From NCBI GenBank assembly GCA_034766995.1, contig CM068316.1, forward strand, positions 23,909,090 to 23,973,089: DNA of 64,000 nucleotides. The letters run 5' to 3'. Positions 41,549 through 50,783 of the stretch are shown one piece after another (positions within the stretch are counted from its first letter, which is position 1; each line of letters opens with the position of its first letter). Below the pieces are notes generated by a model. That model was not told where the DNA came from. It searched no databases and saw only the letters and a list, made by a program, of their open reading frames with translations. Position numbers and translations under genes: made by a program. The stretch is from Acanthacorydalis orientalis (taxonomy: Eukaryota > Arthropoda > Insecta > Megaloptera > Corydalidae).

Positions 41549-42478
41549 TTAAAATGCTATTTTCCGTTCCTTGGCAACCAGAGTCTCTAAAGAAACAAAT
41601 ACATTTTGCGTTCGAGTGTCAAATTTCACGGGGTTTAACTGCTTTGGAATATGAAGATATACTATGCAGCTGAAAATGCATAGGTTCTTCAAATCTGGTT
41701 TTGACCCAAACCACACTTCCGCTGGAGTACGATTCTCGATCGCTTCTGTCGGAGAACAATTTATCAAATAAACCGCCATGACTGTTGGTTCCGACCCAAA
41801 CAAGTTTGTCAGCTTGATGCGCAGTAACATGCACCTTGCCTTTTCCACAATTGTTCTGTTTAGCCTTTCCACGACCCCGTTTTACTCCGGCGTGTATGGG
41901 ACCGTGTATTCAATCTGTATACCGCTCTTTTCAAAATGTTCCATCTGATTCGTGATATATTCTACGCCATTTCGGATCTGAACCATGATATCTTAAAGTT
42001 GAAATGGGCTCTGGCTATCGCTATATATATATTTTTAAAAATAATGGAAAACTTCAGAATTTTAAATTGAGGATATGCAAAAATGTGTGAAGTCATCTAT
42101 GAATGTCAGAAGATACTTCTTGTTATCCTGAGATGCGGGATTGACAAGTCCGAACAGGTCACTGTGTACAATCTGGACCTGTCTCTTTGTTCGTTGTTGT
42201 TGTTTTTTCTTTGTGTGAGTTTTGTTTTCCTCCTACACATATCTCGCTTGGTATCGACGTGTTTTGTTTTTTCGAGGTAATATTTGTTTCATCGAAAATT
42301 CGCGGCAATTTCTGGAGTCCGCTGTGTTTGATGTGGCCGAGCCTATGATGCAAAGTTCCGCGTTTCTACTGACGTCGCTGAGGTTAGACACCTGTGTCAC
42401 CATATTGATCAAGCTCATACAGTTTATTTCGTCGTTGTGCCACTTCGATGATTTTTTTGCCCTTGAGTATTTTACCAC
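41549..42478 (-). pseudogene. copia integrase (pre-integrase, core and C-terminal part)
   Basis: HHRLGHIKHSGLQKLP at about 42,300-42,353 is the histidine end of the HHCC zinc-binding region that precedes copia integrase cores. The core is present in scattered frames: a LTFIDDFTHF-like stretch around 42,100 carries the first catalytic Asp region. The segment read as VPYTPE-stop-NGVVERLNRT near 41,860-41,890 carries the catalytic Glu. The stop at 41,882-41,884 replaces the usual Gln of PYTPEQNG (CAA to TAA). From 41,872 to 41,549 a 107-residue frame continues with the AVYLINCSPTEAIENRTPAE-type region. Integration activity is lost. Confidence 0.82.
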
Positions 42479-42479
42479 A

Positions 42480-42960
42480 GCTTTCCTTTAAAAATACTGC
42501 AAATCCGTGCATTTCAAGTTTTCGAACAGACAAGATATTCATTTCCAAGCCTGTCACTACAAAAGCCTCTGAAATAACAATATTATTTACTTTATTTTCA
42601 TCGACAACTTTACCTCGAATTTCTCCGTATGTTCCCGCTTTCAGCGTTACGCCTATTTTGCTATTCTAATACTCTCAGGATAGTCAAAATTTTGAATATT
42701 AGTTTCATACTTGTTACTTTTTATCAAGTGTTAAGAGACTCCCGAATCTAAGGACCAAACCATATTTTGATTTTTTCCACCCAGACAAACCGAGAAACTG
42801 TATTCGTACAAATTGCCCTTCTCACTTTTATCCAAGCTATAGTCCATAACTACATTTGCGTTTCGATTAATGTTGTATATTTGTTTACTTTTGGGTTTAT
42901 TTTACGTGCACTGAGATCTGTAATGGCCATACTTATTATCTATGATATTTTTAAATTTAC
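42480..42960 (-). pseudogene. copia zinc knuckle, protease and pre-integrase start
   Basis: The minus strand holds a zinc-knuckle remnant (YGHYRSQC, near 42,910) that has lost its first cysteines. About 50 residues later comes WSLDSGVS, where the Asp codon at 42,746-42,748 is the copia aspartic protease active site (Asp-Ser-Gly). A stop follows two residues after this motif, and further frame changes occur downstream. Around 42,500-42,600 other frames give the ISEAFVVTGLEMNILSVRKL-like stretch typical of the end of the protease and the linker to GAG-pre-integrase. Too broken to be expressed. Confidence 0.7.
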
Positions 42961-42964
42961 CAAC

Positions 42965-43725
42965 TTTAAACATCCACACTAGAGATCTCACGGATTTCAT
43001 TCTTCAATGCTGCAATATTTTACTGCTCTCAGAAACCTGGCTCAACGATAAAGATAATATAGTGATTGCAAATTTTCATCGTATTGCTCATTTTAAATAC
43101 TCAAAGGTAAGATCTGCTGGAGTAGCTGTTTACCAAAACTCAAATGACAGCACCAATGTGGTCACACCTCATCTATACCTGACATTACAACAAACACGTA
43201 ATGTATCTCCACAGATACAAATCCACAATTCACAGATACAGATACTAATTGTTGATTTATCCACATAAATCACCAATTAGTGAAATATGTACAACTGAAT
43301 GTCTCGTTGAAAGTGATCAGCGAATAATATTGGTGGTAAGTTACATTTCTTCAGATAAAACCGTGGAGATTATACGATTCATTCACCAAGTTTTCTGGGC
43401 ATACACAGTTGACGACTCTGCGCTCTTGAATGAGAATTTCCTCTAAGAATCAAATTCCTATCATTCTTGGTGATGGTTTTAATATTAATTTTATTACACA
43501 ATAAGCACAACCATTGATCACTTTCCCTTCCTGCAAGAAAAACTCAAACTGAAGATTAATAACAACCCGAATAAAGCAACTATGAGATCAACAACTACAA
43601 TTGATACAGTATTTTCAAGGTACCTCGAGTACTTACATTCCAGTTTTCATTTCATATTTTAATTACCACAAGCCAATTGTATCACTTTTGGAATATAAAG
43701 ACATGGAAATAGAAAAGATATTATT
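42965..43725 (+). pseudogene. AP-endonuclease-like (EEP) domain fragment
   Basis: The frame 42,942-43,268 carries ILLLSETWLNDKDN, the catalytic-Glu motif of exonuclease-endonuclease-phosphatase domains of retroelements and Helentrons, followed by HFKYSKVRSAGVAVYQNSND. After a frameshift 43,249-43,446 continues with RIILVVSYISSDKT. Around 43,460-43,490 another frame reads IILGDGFNINF, equivalent to the GDFN motif. The tail includes TTIDTVFSRYL and NYHKPIV near 43,600-43,680. It is a coherent but frameshifted endonuclease piece without helicase or RT beside it, so a LINE or a Helentron source cannot be separated. Confidence 0.65.
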
Positions 43726-44344
43726 TTCATTAAACAGAACATAGTTCCGCATAAAAAATAATAATAATACCTTACACTTATACCCTATTGTGTACTTATA
43801 CTCATCACACAAAAGTTTCACTTTTACCGCATGGCTTTTCACGCAAACAATTTTTTTTTATATATAAACAGGTAATTTACATTATCTTTTCAAACATCCA
43901 TATCTATTAAGCTCGCCACACATATTATGGCAGACCTGACAGGTTTGCCTCAACACGCGGACCTTCGCAGGCAAACCGGAACGCGTGTGTGATAAACTGC
44001 GCAGTTATTACGACCGGTACAAAAACGATTCTTCTTTCTGCCTGCGCAGGCGAGTGACCCTACAGTAAACCGGAGCGTGTGTACCAGCCGGTTCTTGAAA
44101 TTTTTATTGTCTTTTTCTTTATCTGTTCTGGCCGGGAAAAAATTTAAAAAAACCGATAATGGAAAAACTATTGAAGAATTCATAAATATATAAATCTGAA
44201 CTATGTTACTGGCAAATAAAGAATGAAGAATATCACGACCATCAGGAAATTCCAAAACCATTTTCTACAATGCGTTTTGCGCGAGATAATCTGTAATATA
44301 TATTTTTTATCTTACGAATTCAAATCTGCTTATCATATAACACT
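43726..44344. other. Unassigned interval with a GC-rich patch
   Basis: No supported gene. Most is AT-rich. Between about 43,910 and 44,100 there is a GC-rich patch rich in acgcgtgtgtg and aaaccgga words, for example aaccggaacgcgtgtg at 43,976 and aaccggagcgtgtg at 44,068. These look like parts of a small non-autonomous element, but I found no clean inverted termini or target duplication. Confidence 0.4.
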
Positions 44345-44794
44345 GTTGTGGAATCAACCGAGGCTCCGGCACAGACACAGTTCAATAATCCAAACGTTAG
44401 ATTCCAACCTAATAGTAACATGTTGTGGGGATCGATGCTCTGGCACCGTAAGGTCAATCAAATAAAACAAACCCAGCGACGTTCTAACAATATATTTTAT
44501 AATATTTACAAGTCATCTACAACAGCTCCGTATAAGGAACGAACGTTACAAATGTGACTATCCTCGGCAAGCGCTGCACAACAGGAGCGATGCTAAGGAC
44601 GCGGGGACCGTCCTCTGCAAGTGCTGCACGACAAGACCCAATGTTAAGGATACGCAGATCATCCTTAGCGTCGGTAAAACCCAAGCGGCGCTAAGCCATA
44701 TGCGTGGTAGCCTCAGGGAGCGGCTCGATGCGCGTGTGGCTGCCGGCGCTAAGTTGCTTAGCCGCGGCAGCTCGATTAATGAATCTTTGCCCGG
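44345..44794 (-). mobile_element. Probable BEL/Pao LTR or 3' region with 50-bp tandem repeat
   Basis: This GC-richer block lies just beyond the C-terminus of the BEL/Pao pol on its 3' side, where the 3' LTR is expected. It contains a 50-bp tandem duplication: tcctcggcaagcgctgcac at 44,561 and tcctctgcaagtgctgcac at 44,611. A tgttgtggaat start at 44,345 could be an LTR end. I could not fix both LTR ends, and there is no second copy in the window. Confidence 0.4.
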
Positions 44795-45110
44795 TCAGGT
44801 CAGTGGAACCGAAATTCGTTGAGTAACGCAGCAGACATAGTTCTGGACTGCCCAGGTGTAGGTGCCGGCAGACGTCTGCAAAGTCATGTTCCGGACCAGG
44901 CCATCCCTACCCGAGTGGATGTCGGTCACTTGGCCTAGTAGCCAATATGTCGGCGCCACATACTCTCGCCGAACCAGAACGACGTCTCCACGCTTGAGGT
45001 TAGGCAAGTGCCACTGCCATTTCCTCTGGTTTACAGGATGTGGAGATACTCTTCGCTCCATTGCCTCCAAAATTGCTGATGGAGCTGCCTCAGCGACTGC
45101 CAATGCTTGA
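44795..45110 (-). pseudogene. BEL/Pao Pol C-terminal domain (DUF5641)
   Basis: The minus-strand frame 45,103-44,795 reads NQRKWQWHLPNLKRGDVVLV, then PTYWLLGQVTDIHSGRDGLV and an AGTYTWAVQNYVCCV-like end. This is the pattern of the conserved domain that closes BEL/Pao polyproteins (W-x-x-x-x-P-x-L-x-x-G-D-x-V, then W-x-L-G-x-V and G-x-D-G-x-V-R). Between it and the integrase core upstream only about 90 bp remain instead of several hundred, so an internal deletion removed the end of the core. Confidence 0.85.
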
Positions 45111-45189
45111 AGCGATTTCCAGGGATATCCATTGATGGCGGCTAAAGTTCAAAGGTCTGTCTTTCGAAGGCGTACCTGTTGCAAGGTGT

Positions 45190-46030
45190 GCCTGTTGCTA
45201 CATAACAATATGGGCCACCATGAGTTGCAATTTTCCTGGCCCCATAACAATGCGGGCCGTCAGGGTTGTAATTGACCTGACCTCATACTCTGTATGCCAA
45301 CAAGCGTGGTGAAGTGCCGTTTCACTGTACAGATCCCTACAGTGTCTGCGACGACTTATGAACCGAGTGAAAGCGTTGAGGAAAGTCTGAGATGAAAGAT
45401 TCTCCTCCACCTCGATATGGACTGCCTTTGTCATTATACATACAAAGATCGCCATGTAGGTCTTTGTGGTGGTCCATGCCCGTTTAATGCCTATGCGTAG
45501 CATAAACAGGCAACAGTAATCTAGGCCGGAAGACAGGAACGGTCTCGCTAAGGTGATCCGTGGCAGTGACAAGGGAGCCATCTGCTAAGAAATCATTCCT
45601 CCCCGTTGTCTTCGGCAAACAACACAACTGTGTGCACAAGTTCATACAACCTGTCGCGGGTGCAAGATCCAATAACGATGCCTGAGGTGTTGGAGCATAA
45701 GCTGAGTGCCACCGTGCAATGTGGTGACATGTACCTGTTGTACGAATAATCGCGCCAGGCCTCCGGTCCTGGGTAGAATGATCGGGAATCAACGATCTAC
45801 TGGAAGAGTCGCCTCGCTGAGTCCACCACCGACCCGAAGAATGCCATCCGCGTCGATCAGGTAGTAGACTGATGTTGGAGAACTGGAGTCCGTCACTGCG
45901 ACCGAGCCAGACCATTGGAATGAACGGAGAATTCTCAAGGTCTCAGAGAGAACTGTGCAAGATGTGCATAGAGAGAAAGCCAACACACAAGCCTCACAAT
46001 CAACCGCGAGCACAACGATCCCTGGAATTG
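45190..46030 (-). pseudogene. BEL/Pao integrase, broken
   Basis: On the minus strand the order is a LIDADGILRVGGGLSEATLP segment (about 45,860-45,800), which is the region before the BEL/Pao integrase zinc finger. After frameshifts come ARPFLSSGLDY (first catalytic Asp, 45,519-45,521) and TYMAIFVCIMTKAVHIEVEE, then FLNAFTRFISRRRHCRDLYS. The second catalytic motif, normally YSDxGTTF, is destroyed (LYSETALHH), and the core is cut soon after. The identification rests on the BEL/Pao-specific order and spacing; the copy is dead. Confidence 0.85.
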
Positions 46031-46035
46031 GTTCA

Positions 46036-46165
46036 TCGCAAGATATCTCTGAGCACCGTGATGGCACTTCTAGGAAAAATTTTAATGTTGCCGATGCGGT
46101 CTGCTCCTGGTGGTTTGTTATTTCGTAGTTTTTTAATTATGCGAAATATCTCGCAGTTAGTTCGC
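46036..46165 (-). pseudogene. Short LINE reverse transcriptase fragment
   Basis: About 40 residues on the minus strand read EIFRIIKKLRNNKPPGADRI followed by GNIKIFPRSAITVL. This is the entry segment of non-LTR reverse transcriptases (I-x-x-L-K-N-x-K-A-P-G-x-D-x-I-x-N), of jockey or related type. Nothing of the palm follows because the BEL/Pao remnant abuts it. It is a truncated scrap between two LTR elements. Confidence 0.6.
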
Positions 46166-46262
46166 ATAATTAAAACAGTTAAGTATTTCTTCTCGTATAC
46201 GTTGATGATCTTATAATTGTAGGAAATGATGATAGCAAAATCGCCTACAAAAACGCACTGAA

Positions 46263-47154
46263 ATGAAAATTTCACATGAAATATTTGAGAGAATGAAAAT
46301 CTTTTCTCAATATCAACACCGTGAGGAAACATGGAGAATTTTGATTGAGTCAACGAGTGTATCTCGAGAGAACGTTACAATGCCTCAAAATGGATGGCAG
46401 CAATGCGACGACACCGATGGAAACTACGCAAATCCCAGACACTGGAGAAAAGCTTGACAATGACTCTAAACCCTATAGAGAAATCATTGGATGCATTATG
46501 TCCGTAATGCTAACTACGAGACCAGATCTTAGCTTCGCACTCAACTTTTTCAGTAGGCATCAATACCAACAGAGAGAAGCTCTGTGGAAAGGACTGAAAA
46601 GAATACTTCGATACATAAAGGCAACGCTCGACATTGGGGTTTGCTTTAAAAAATATGAGAATAAAGAATTAGAATGCTATGCAGACGCTGACTTTGCAAA
46701 CGGGCAAGACAAGAAGTCAACTTCAGGATTCATTGTAAAAGTATTTGGAAATACTGTCGCATGGACCACGAAATGCTAGAAAGCAGTTTCTTTATCATCG
46801 ACCGAGGCAGAATGCATCACACTGGCAATAGCAGCAGCAGAAGTCCTGTGGGTAAAGCATCCCCTGGAAAACTTTAAAATCGTCAGTGAGATTGCAGTAA
46901 AAATTTATGAAGACAACCAGTCGTGTATACACTTGCTTTCGAAGTGGGAACACAAACGATTGAAGCATGTCGACGTCAAGTATAATTTTGTGTGAAACTT
47001 GTACGAGAAGAAGTTAATTGAAGTCGAGTACATAAACACCAAAAATCAAGTTGCAGATATACTAACGAAGCCATTACTCAGAGCGAAATTCCTGAAACTG
47101 CGATCAGAACTCGGACTTCAACAACTACAAGAAAATGTCAAAAGTAAAAATTGA
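46263..47154 (+). pseudogene. copia RT end and RNase H
   Basis: The frame 46,345-46,779 starts in the linker after RT (YLERTLQCLKMDG, TTPMET) and continues through YREIIGCIMSVMLTTRPDLS, the conserved copia segment before RNase H. RNase H follows: YADADF with Asp codons at 46,684 and 46,690, then an in-frame stop at 46,777-46,779, then SLSSTEAE and EDNQSCI, ending with VADILTKPLLRAKF just before the LTR. The catalytic acidic residues are recognisable. One stop inside RNase H and further frame damage before 46,345 make it non-functional. The 5' part of the element is missing. Confidence 0.9.
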
Positions 47155-47158
47155 GAAG

Positions 47159-47404
47159 TGTGAAAAATAGACAATTTGAGATTTTGAATTTATGTTTATA
47201 TTTAGAGCACTAGCAGCACAGATAAGCGGTCAATACACACATGTTGATATATACGCACTCTTTCTCTTAGACGTGAAGCACACAGTCGTTGTCACAAGTA
47301 TAATAAGATTGTATCTGTATTTTATTGTTTTGTATGTTAAAATATACTTTGGTGATTAGTTAGTAATTCTAGTAAACTTTATTCGACAACTTGCGCATAT
47401 CACA
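47159..47404 (+). mobile_element. copia 3' LTR (probable)
   Basis: Immediately after the RNase H stop there is a purine-rich run (attgagaag), then a 246-bp block that begins tgtga and ends tcaca, a 5-bp inverted terminus typical of LTRs. Inside are a TATA-like gatatatac near 47,243 and an aataag near 47,301. No partner LTR is present, so the ends are inferred. Confidence 0.6.
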
Positions 47405-47652
47405 ATTTTCAAATACTCAACGACTATGGAATCCCCAGTAAAGCTACCTTAAACTCGTTAAATATAATCAAAACATGTTTTAAACAAGCAAGTATGATAT
47501 AACTGAACTCTGCATCATCGCTCTTCATGCAGTACACATATTACATCCTTGTGAATGTAGCGGAATATGATTAGTGCAGTGTAGCAAGTACTTTTCTGAT
47601 AAATAAATACTTAAGATTGATTTTAGTGAAAGTTATAAAACCCTTGTTTAAA
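47405..47652. other. Interval between copia LTR and hAT gene
   Basis: AT-rich, with no coding signal. At 47,577 the sequence cagtgtagcaagt resembles the inverse of the hAT 3' end (cacacctg region, 58,011-58,018), allowing one or two gaps, and may be the hAT 5' terminal inverted repeat. No 8-bp target duplication was found, so this end is uncertain. Confidence 0.35.
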
Positions 47653-48305
47653 ATGACTGATCAACTGAAGAGTATAAAACGGAAATACGAATAAGAAAAG
47701 TATTTAACCAACAATGGGAGGATGATTTTGCTTTTACTGTTAAGGGTAAAAAAGCTCTGTACATTATCTGTCGTACAACCACATCAACCACTTAAAGCCA
47801 GTAATTTAAAGTGTCATCATAAATGTAATCAAAAAATTTGCATCTAAATTTCCTCCTGAATCATAACTGCGAAAAAATAAAATAAAATGTTTGAAATCTA
47901 ATTTAGTCACTCAACAAAATAGCCTATTTGCCCTTTGTAAGCAAAGTGATTTGTTTACTGAAGCTAATTTCGTTATAGCTTGGAATATTACCCGAAGTAA
48001 ACTACGTTACAAACATAGAGAATTTGTAAAAAAAGAATATTAGTAATGTGATTGTAGTTCTCACTCCAGAGAATTCAAAACTTAAACAGACAATAGAACA
48101 AATTCCTATTTCTTGTCACACTACTGAGAAACTTATTTCTGAAATTAGTTCTACAATCATATGTTTACTGCAAAACATTCTGAAAAACCTTACTTCTTTC
48201 AGTTTAGCATCGGATGAATCAATAGACATTCAACATATCCTCCATCTAGCTATATTTGTTCGCTATGTTACAAATGAAAGAAACGTAAAATGAATTCTTC
48301 GTCTC
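47653..48305 (+). pseudogene. hAT transposase, N-terminal segment
   Basis: Starts at an ATG (47,653, MTDQLKSIKRKYE). After one frameshift come VFNQQWEDDFAFTVKGKKAL and a degenerate BED-like finger (one Cys kept as YIICR). NSLFALCKQSDLFTEANFVI and AWNITRSKLRY follow, matching the region before the catalytic domain in GTF2IRD2/ZBED5-like transposases. From 48,048 an 81-residue frame contains KQTIEQIPISCHTTEKLISE and SFSLASDESIDI, where the Asp-Glu-Ser corresponds to the conserved first catalytic Asp motif (LALDESTD). The segment ends where the LTR-like insert begins. Several stops are present. Confidence 0.8.
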
Positions 48306-48535
48306 GATAATGTTGAAGTAGTTTGATGCGTGTTGATAATGCGCAAGTGTGCCGGCAAGCGTAACATGAAGTGCGCAGGCGTGTCGGTGACTGCTTGCAG
48401 TGCGCAGACGTTCTGAGAGTGACTTGGCGTGACGTCACTATGCCATTAGAACTTATATAGCCATTAACGAAGAGACAATTACGTTGTGTAGAATAAAATT
48501 ATAGAAAACCCTTATTAATGTCCTCATTAAATTAC
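48306..48535. mobile_element. 230-bp LTR-like insertion in hAT
   Basis: A GC-richer block breaks the hAT reading at this point. It is flanked by the direct repeat cgtctc (48,300-48,305 and 48,536-48,541), a possible 6-bp target duplication. It contains a TATA-like ttatatagcc near 48,454 and gaataaaat near 48,490, as in an LTR. Its ends are not a clean TG...CA pair. A solo LTR with eroded ends is the best guess; a short non-autonomous transposon is an alternative. Confidence 0.4.
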
Positions 48536-48741
48536 CGTCTCCTATCCTCAGTTACTTTGCTTTTACTCCCATAGATAAGCTTAAAGAAAATCACAAAAGG
48601 TATTGACATCAAAAATGCATTTAACAAAGCTTTCTTAAATTCACAAAAGGTATTGACATCAAAAATGCACTTAACAAAGCTTTCTTAAAACAGCTACCAT
48701 TGCATAAACTTTTAGCATTGCAACAGACAGAGCACCACCTA
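48536..48741 (+). pseudogene. hAT transposase, second segment with 50-bp tandem duplication
   Basis: Frames here read KGIDIKNALNKAFLK and LPLHKLLA, then ATDRAPPI at the right edge, which is the ATDGAP catalytic-Asp motif of this hAT group. The stretch tcacaaaaggtattgacatc with its following 30 bp occurs twice in tandem (48,592 and 48,642, period 50), duplicating the KGIDIKNA part and shifting the frame. The segment stops at the mariner insertion, exactly inside the motif. Confidence 0.8.
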
Positions 48742-48743
48742 TA

Positions 48744-48770
48744 CGAGGTCAGACAATTAAGTAATGCGAC
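48744..48770 (+). repeat. mariner terminal inverted repeat, inner strand left
   Basis: This 27-bp sequence is exactly matched by the reverse complement at the other end. The next base inward differs, so 27 bp is the full repeat. TA precedes it. Confidence 0.95.
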
Positions 48771-48799
48771 AAAATTCAAAAATCGAGTATATTTAAAAA

Positions 48800-49468
48800 T
48801 TAAGGTACATCGCTGCGATCTCCTTCAAAGTAGTCCCCTCCTGCATCTATACACTTATTCCAGCGAGTTTTCCAGTTTTCGTAACAATTCTGGAACACTT
48901 CTTGTGGGACCTCTCCGAGTACCCTCGTCACAGATTCTTGGATATCTTCAACGGAGTCAAAATGTCGACCTTTGACGATTTTTTTCATATGGGGGAATAG
49001 GAAAAAGTCGCAGGGTGACATGACCGGTGAATAGGGCGGTTGTGGTAACGTTGCGATGCCTTTAGACGCCAAAAACTGAGAGACACTGAACGCACTGTGA
49101 CAGGGAGCATTGTCGTGATGCAGAACCCAAGTCTTCGCGATCTCTGGACGCACTCTGAGCACCCTTTTTCGTAATTTTTCGAGCACATTGCGGTAGAATA
49201 CTTGATTTACGGTTTGTCCAGGTGGTACGAACTCTTTGTGAACCACCCCTTTGCTGTCGAAGAAGCAAATCAACATGGTTTTCACTTTGGACTTGCTCAT
49301 TCTCGCCTTCTTTGGCCTTGAAGCTCCAGGGGACAGCCACTGTTGGCTTTGTCGTTTAGTTTCGGGGTCATATTGAAAGAACCAACTTTCATCACCAGTA
49401 ATAACTCGATCGAGAAGAGTAGGATCACTTTAAATTCTCTATTATTGCTCTAAATTTCTCTGTTCCAT
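48800..49468 (-). pseudogene. mariner transposase with deleted N-terminus
   Basis: The start codon at 49,468 gives MEQRNLEQ, followed by two stops and a third stop six codons on. The same frame then continues from SDPTLLDRVITGDESW to the natural end at 48,800. The junction lacks the paired helix-turn-helix DNA-binding domain and the linker, which explains the 907-bp length. All three catalytic residues of the DD34D core remain: Asp of TGDESW (codon 49,391-49,393), Asp of HHDNAPCH, and Asp of SPCDFFLF 35 residues later. The usual SPDL before the third Asp is SPVM. Without the DNA-binding domain it cannot act alone. Confidence 0.93.
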
Positions 49469-49623
49469 TTTCGTACTCGCGCGTTGTTACAAAACACTAA
49501 ATAGCTGGCGAAGAAATGATCGTACGAGGGTGGTCAAGGTCTCAATCGAGAGAGTAGGGATCTGCTATTACGGTGGCGGAGTTACAGGTTTGCAGTGTTA
49601 CCACAGGCCGAGAAAAAAAATCG

Positions 49624-49650
49624 GTCGCATTACTTAATTGTCTGACCTCG
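49624..49650 (-). repeat. mariner terminal inverted repeat, right
   Basis: Exact reverse complement of the left repeat, followed by TA. Perfect ends in an element with a dead transposase gene suggest it was young, or mobilised in trans, when it inserted. Confidence 0.95.
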
Positions 49651-49652
49651 TA

Positions 49653-50349
49653 GGTCAAAATACTGGCCTAGTTGAGCAGTTGACACATATAAACTATTTC
49701 AGATCTCTTTATTTTATAAGTTGCATTTTAGAAATTGTGAATTTCATTCAGATCAGTGCAAAAACACCATGAATTTAGAAATTTTATTGAGCTGAAGCTT
49801 GAAGAAAAGACAAGTGACCTTCCATTCTATTGTATTGTAAGATGGCTATCAACTATCAATCTTTTGAATAAGTATTTTTCTCTTTTTGAACCAATCATTG
49901 CTTTCATGCAAGAAAAAAAAAGAAATACCCACAACTAGATCATAAATAGGTATAGGATCTGATGACCTTTACAGATGTAATGTAACACTTCCAATATTTA
50001 AATCTGTAACTTTAAGGAAGGAACAAAGTTATTACAGAACGTAGCCAATCAGTTTTCAGAATAAAATACAGCTTTTTCAAAGAGATCTGGTAACAAAAAA
50101 AATTTCCAACTCTAAATTAAGAACAACTGCTTTTCCTGATGCTAACATTAAAGACAGTAAATTGAAACAATACAAAGGAAACTTCTATAATGACTTTGAA
50201 AAATAGGTTTGAGAACTAAAAAAGTTAAAGCCAAGTTTTATATTTCTTGTGAATCATTTTGTGATTGATGTCATCAACGATGTATATTATGTTGCACTTT
50301 TTACCGTAGATGTTACTTCAATAGAAACAGATCTTATTGAGCTGCAGGA
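49653..50349 (+). pseudogene. hAT transposase, third segment
   Basis: Directly after the mariner the frame reads GQNTGLVEQLTH, completing the ATDGAPxMxGxNxGL motif. Frames then give NFIRSVQ-type sequence and the open frame 49,756-49,938 with HHEFRNFIELKLEEKTSDLP and IVRWLSTINLLNKYF, the VRWLSRGKVL landmark of this family. Further on come AFPDANIKDSKLKQYKGNFY, ELKKLKPSFIFLVNHFVIDV and LIELQ, where the copia inserts (50,349). Stops and frameshifts are common. The order and spacing leave no doubt about the family. Confidence 0.85.
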
Positions 50350-50642
50350 TGTTGAAGTAAAACATTTAAATGGTCTTTTACAATATGTTAACAGTTAATC
50401 ACGCTGCCTTATGTTACTTTTTACCTAGTTGCTAGCATAGATAAAATATGTTGTTAAGGTTGCTAGCTATGGTTATCTTGATAAGATAAAACTAAGATAC
50501 ACTGTCGTGCAGATGTCTGGCATTAGTGTGTGATATGTTCACTCGATCTGTTCTCGGTTATGTAGATGCTATATTTGTTAATAAATTCTTTTCATGTTAA
50601 TGAATTTGTTCAGTTTATTTATACGCCTGCAATTCATCAACA
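50350..50642 (+). mobile_element. copia 5' LTR
   Basis: 293 bp, starting tgttgaagtaaaac and ending ttcatcaaca, with 6-bp inverted ends. The last 124 bp match the 3' LTR copy at 57,435-57,556 with about four substitutions and a 2-bp deletion by eye. The first bases were at first readable as continued hAT coding, but the target duplication and the inverted ends fix the start. Confidence 0.9.
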
Positions 50643-50662
50643 TGATAGCAGAGCGTGGTTCC
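50643..50662 (+). promoter_or_regulatory. copia primer binding site, tRNA-iMet-like
   Basis: Directly after the LTR, tgatagcagagcgtggttcc resembles the complement of the 3' end of animal initiator methionine tRNA (TGGTAGCAGAGGATGGTTTC) with a few mismatches. Expected position and match for copia. Confidence 0.65.
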
Positions 50663-50783
50663 TCGTGAGTGGACTTGTTTGGTTACAAAAGTAAACATTG
50701 ACAAATAAAATAACGCGGAATTAGTGCGTGGTAGTCTGATTTGTTCATTGGACATATTCTTTTCTGTTTTATAACGGCATAAA

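Larger units (their letters stand above)
40430..42965 (-). mobile_element. Decayed Ty1/copia element (gag end to RT), minus strand
   Basis: Read on the minus strand from right to left, the domains follow the copia order: zinc-knuckle remnant, protease, GAG-pre-integrase, integrase and reverse transcriptase. Many stops and frameshifts interrupt them. No LTR was found. The 5' side is cut near 42,965 by an endonuclease fragment. The 3' side stops near 40,430, shortly after the proline-Met-Glu segment that precedes RNase H, next to satellite 2. The copy is old and cannot encode a polyprotein. Confidence 0.88.
48744..49650 (-). mobile_element. mariner element, internally deleted, perfect TIRs
   Basis: A 907-bp element bounded by 27-bp perfect inverted repeats (48,744-48,770 and 49,624-49,650, beginning cgaggtcagacaattaagt) and flanked by the TA target duplication at 48,742-48,743 and 49,651-49,652. 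Autonomous mariners are about 1.3 kb, so some 400 bp is missing. The deletion removed the N-terminal DNA-binding region of the transposase. Removing the element with one TA restores an open hAT reading across the site, so the boundaries are secure. Confidence 0.95.

Noticed and set aside
41351..41590. Plus-strand frames opposite the copia RT and integrase (also 42,083-42,669)
   Set aside because: They are antisense shadows of the minus-strand copia pol.
40430..47154. The two copia remnants as halves of one inverted element
   Set aside because: Both contain the segment with the PME motif between RT and RNase H, so they overlap and must derive from different copies.
50345..50400. Continued hAT coding into LQDVEVKHLNGLL
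   Set aside because: The cagga target duplication and the tgttga...tcaaca ends show that this stretch is the start of the copia LTR; the true hAT continuation is at 57,557.
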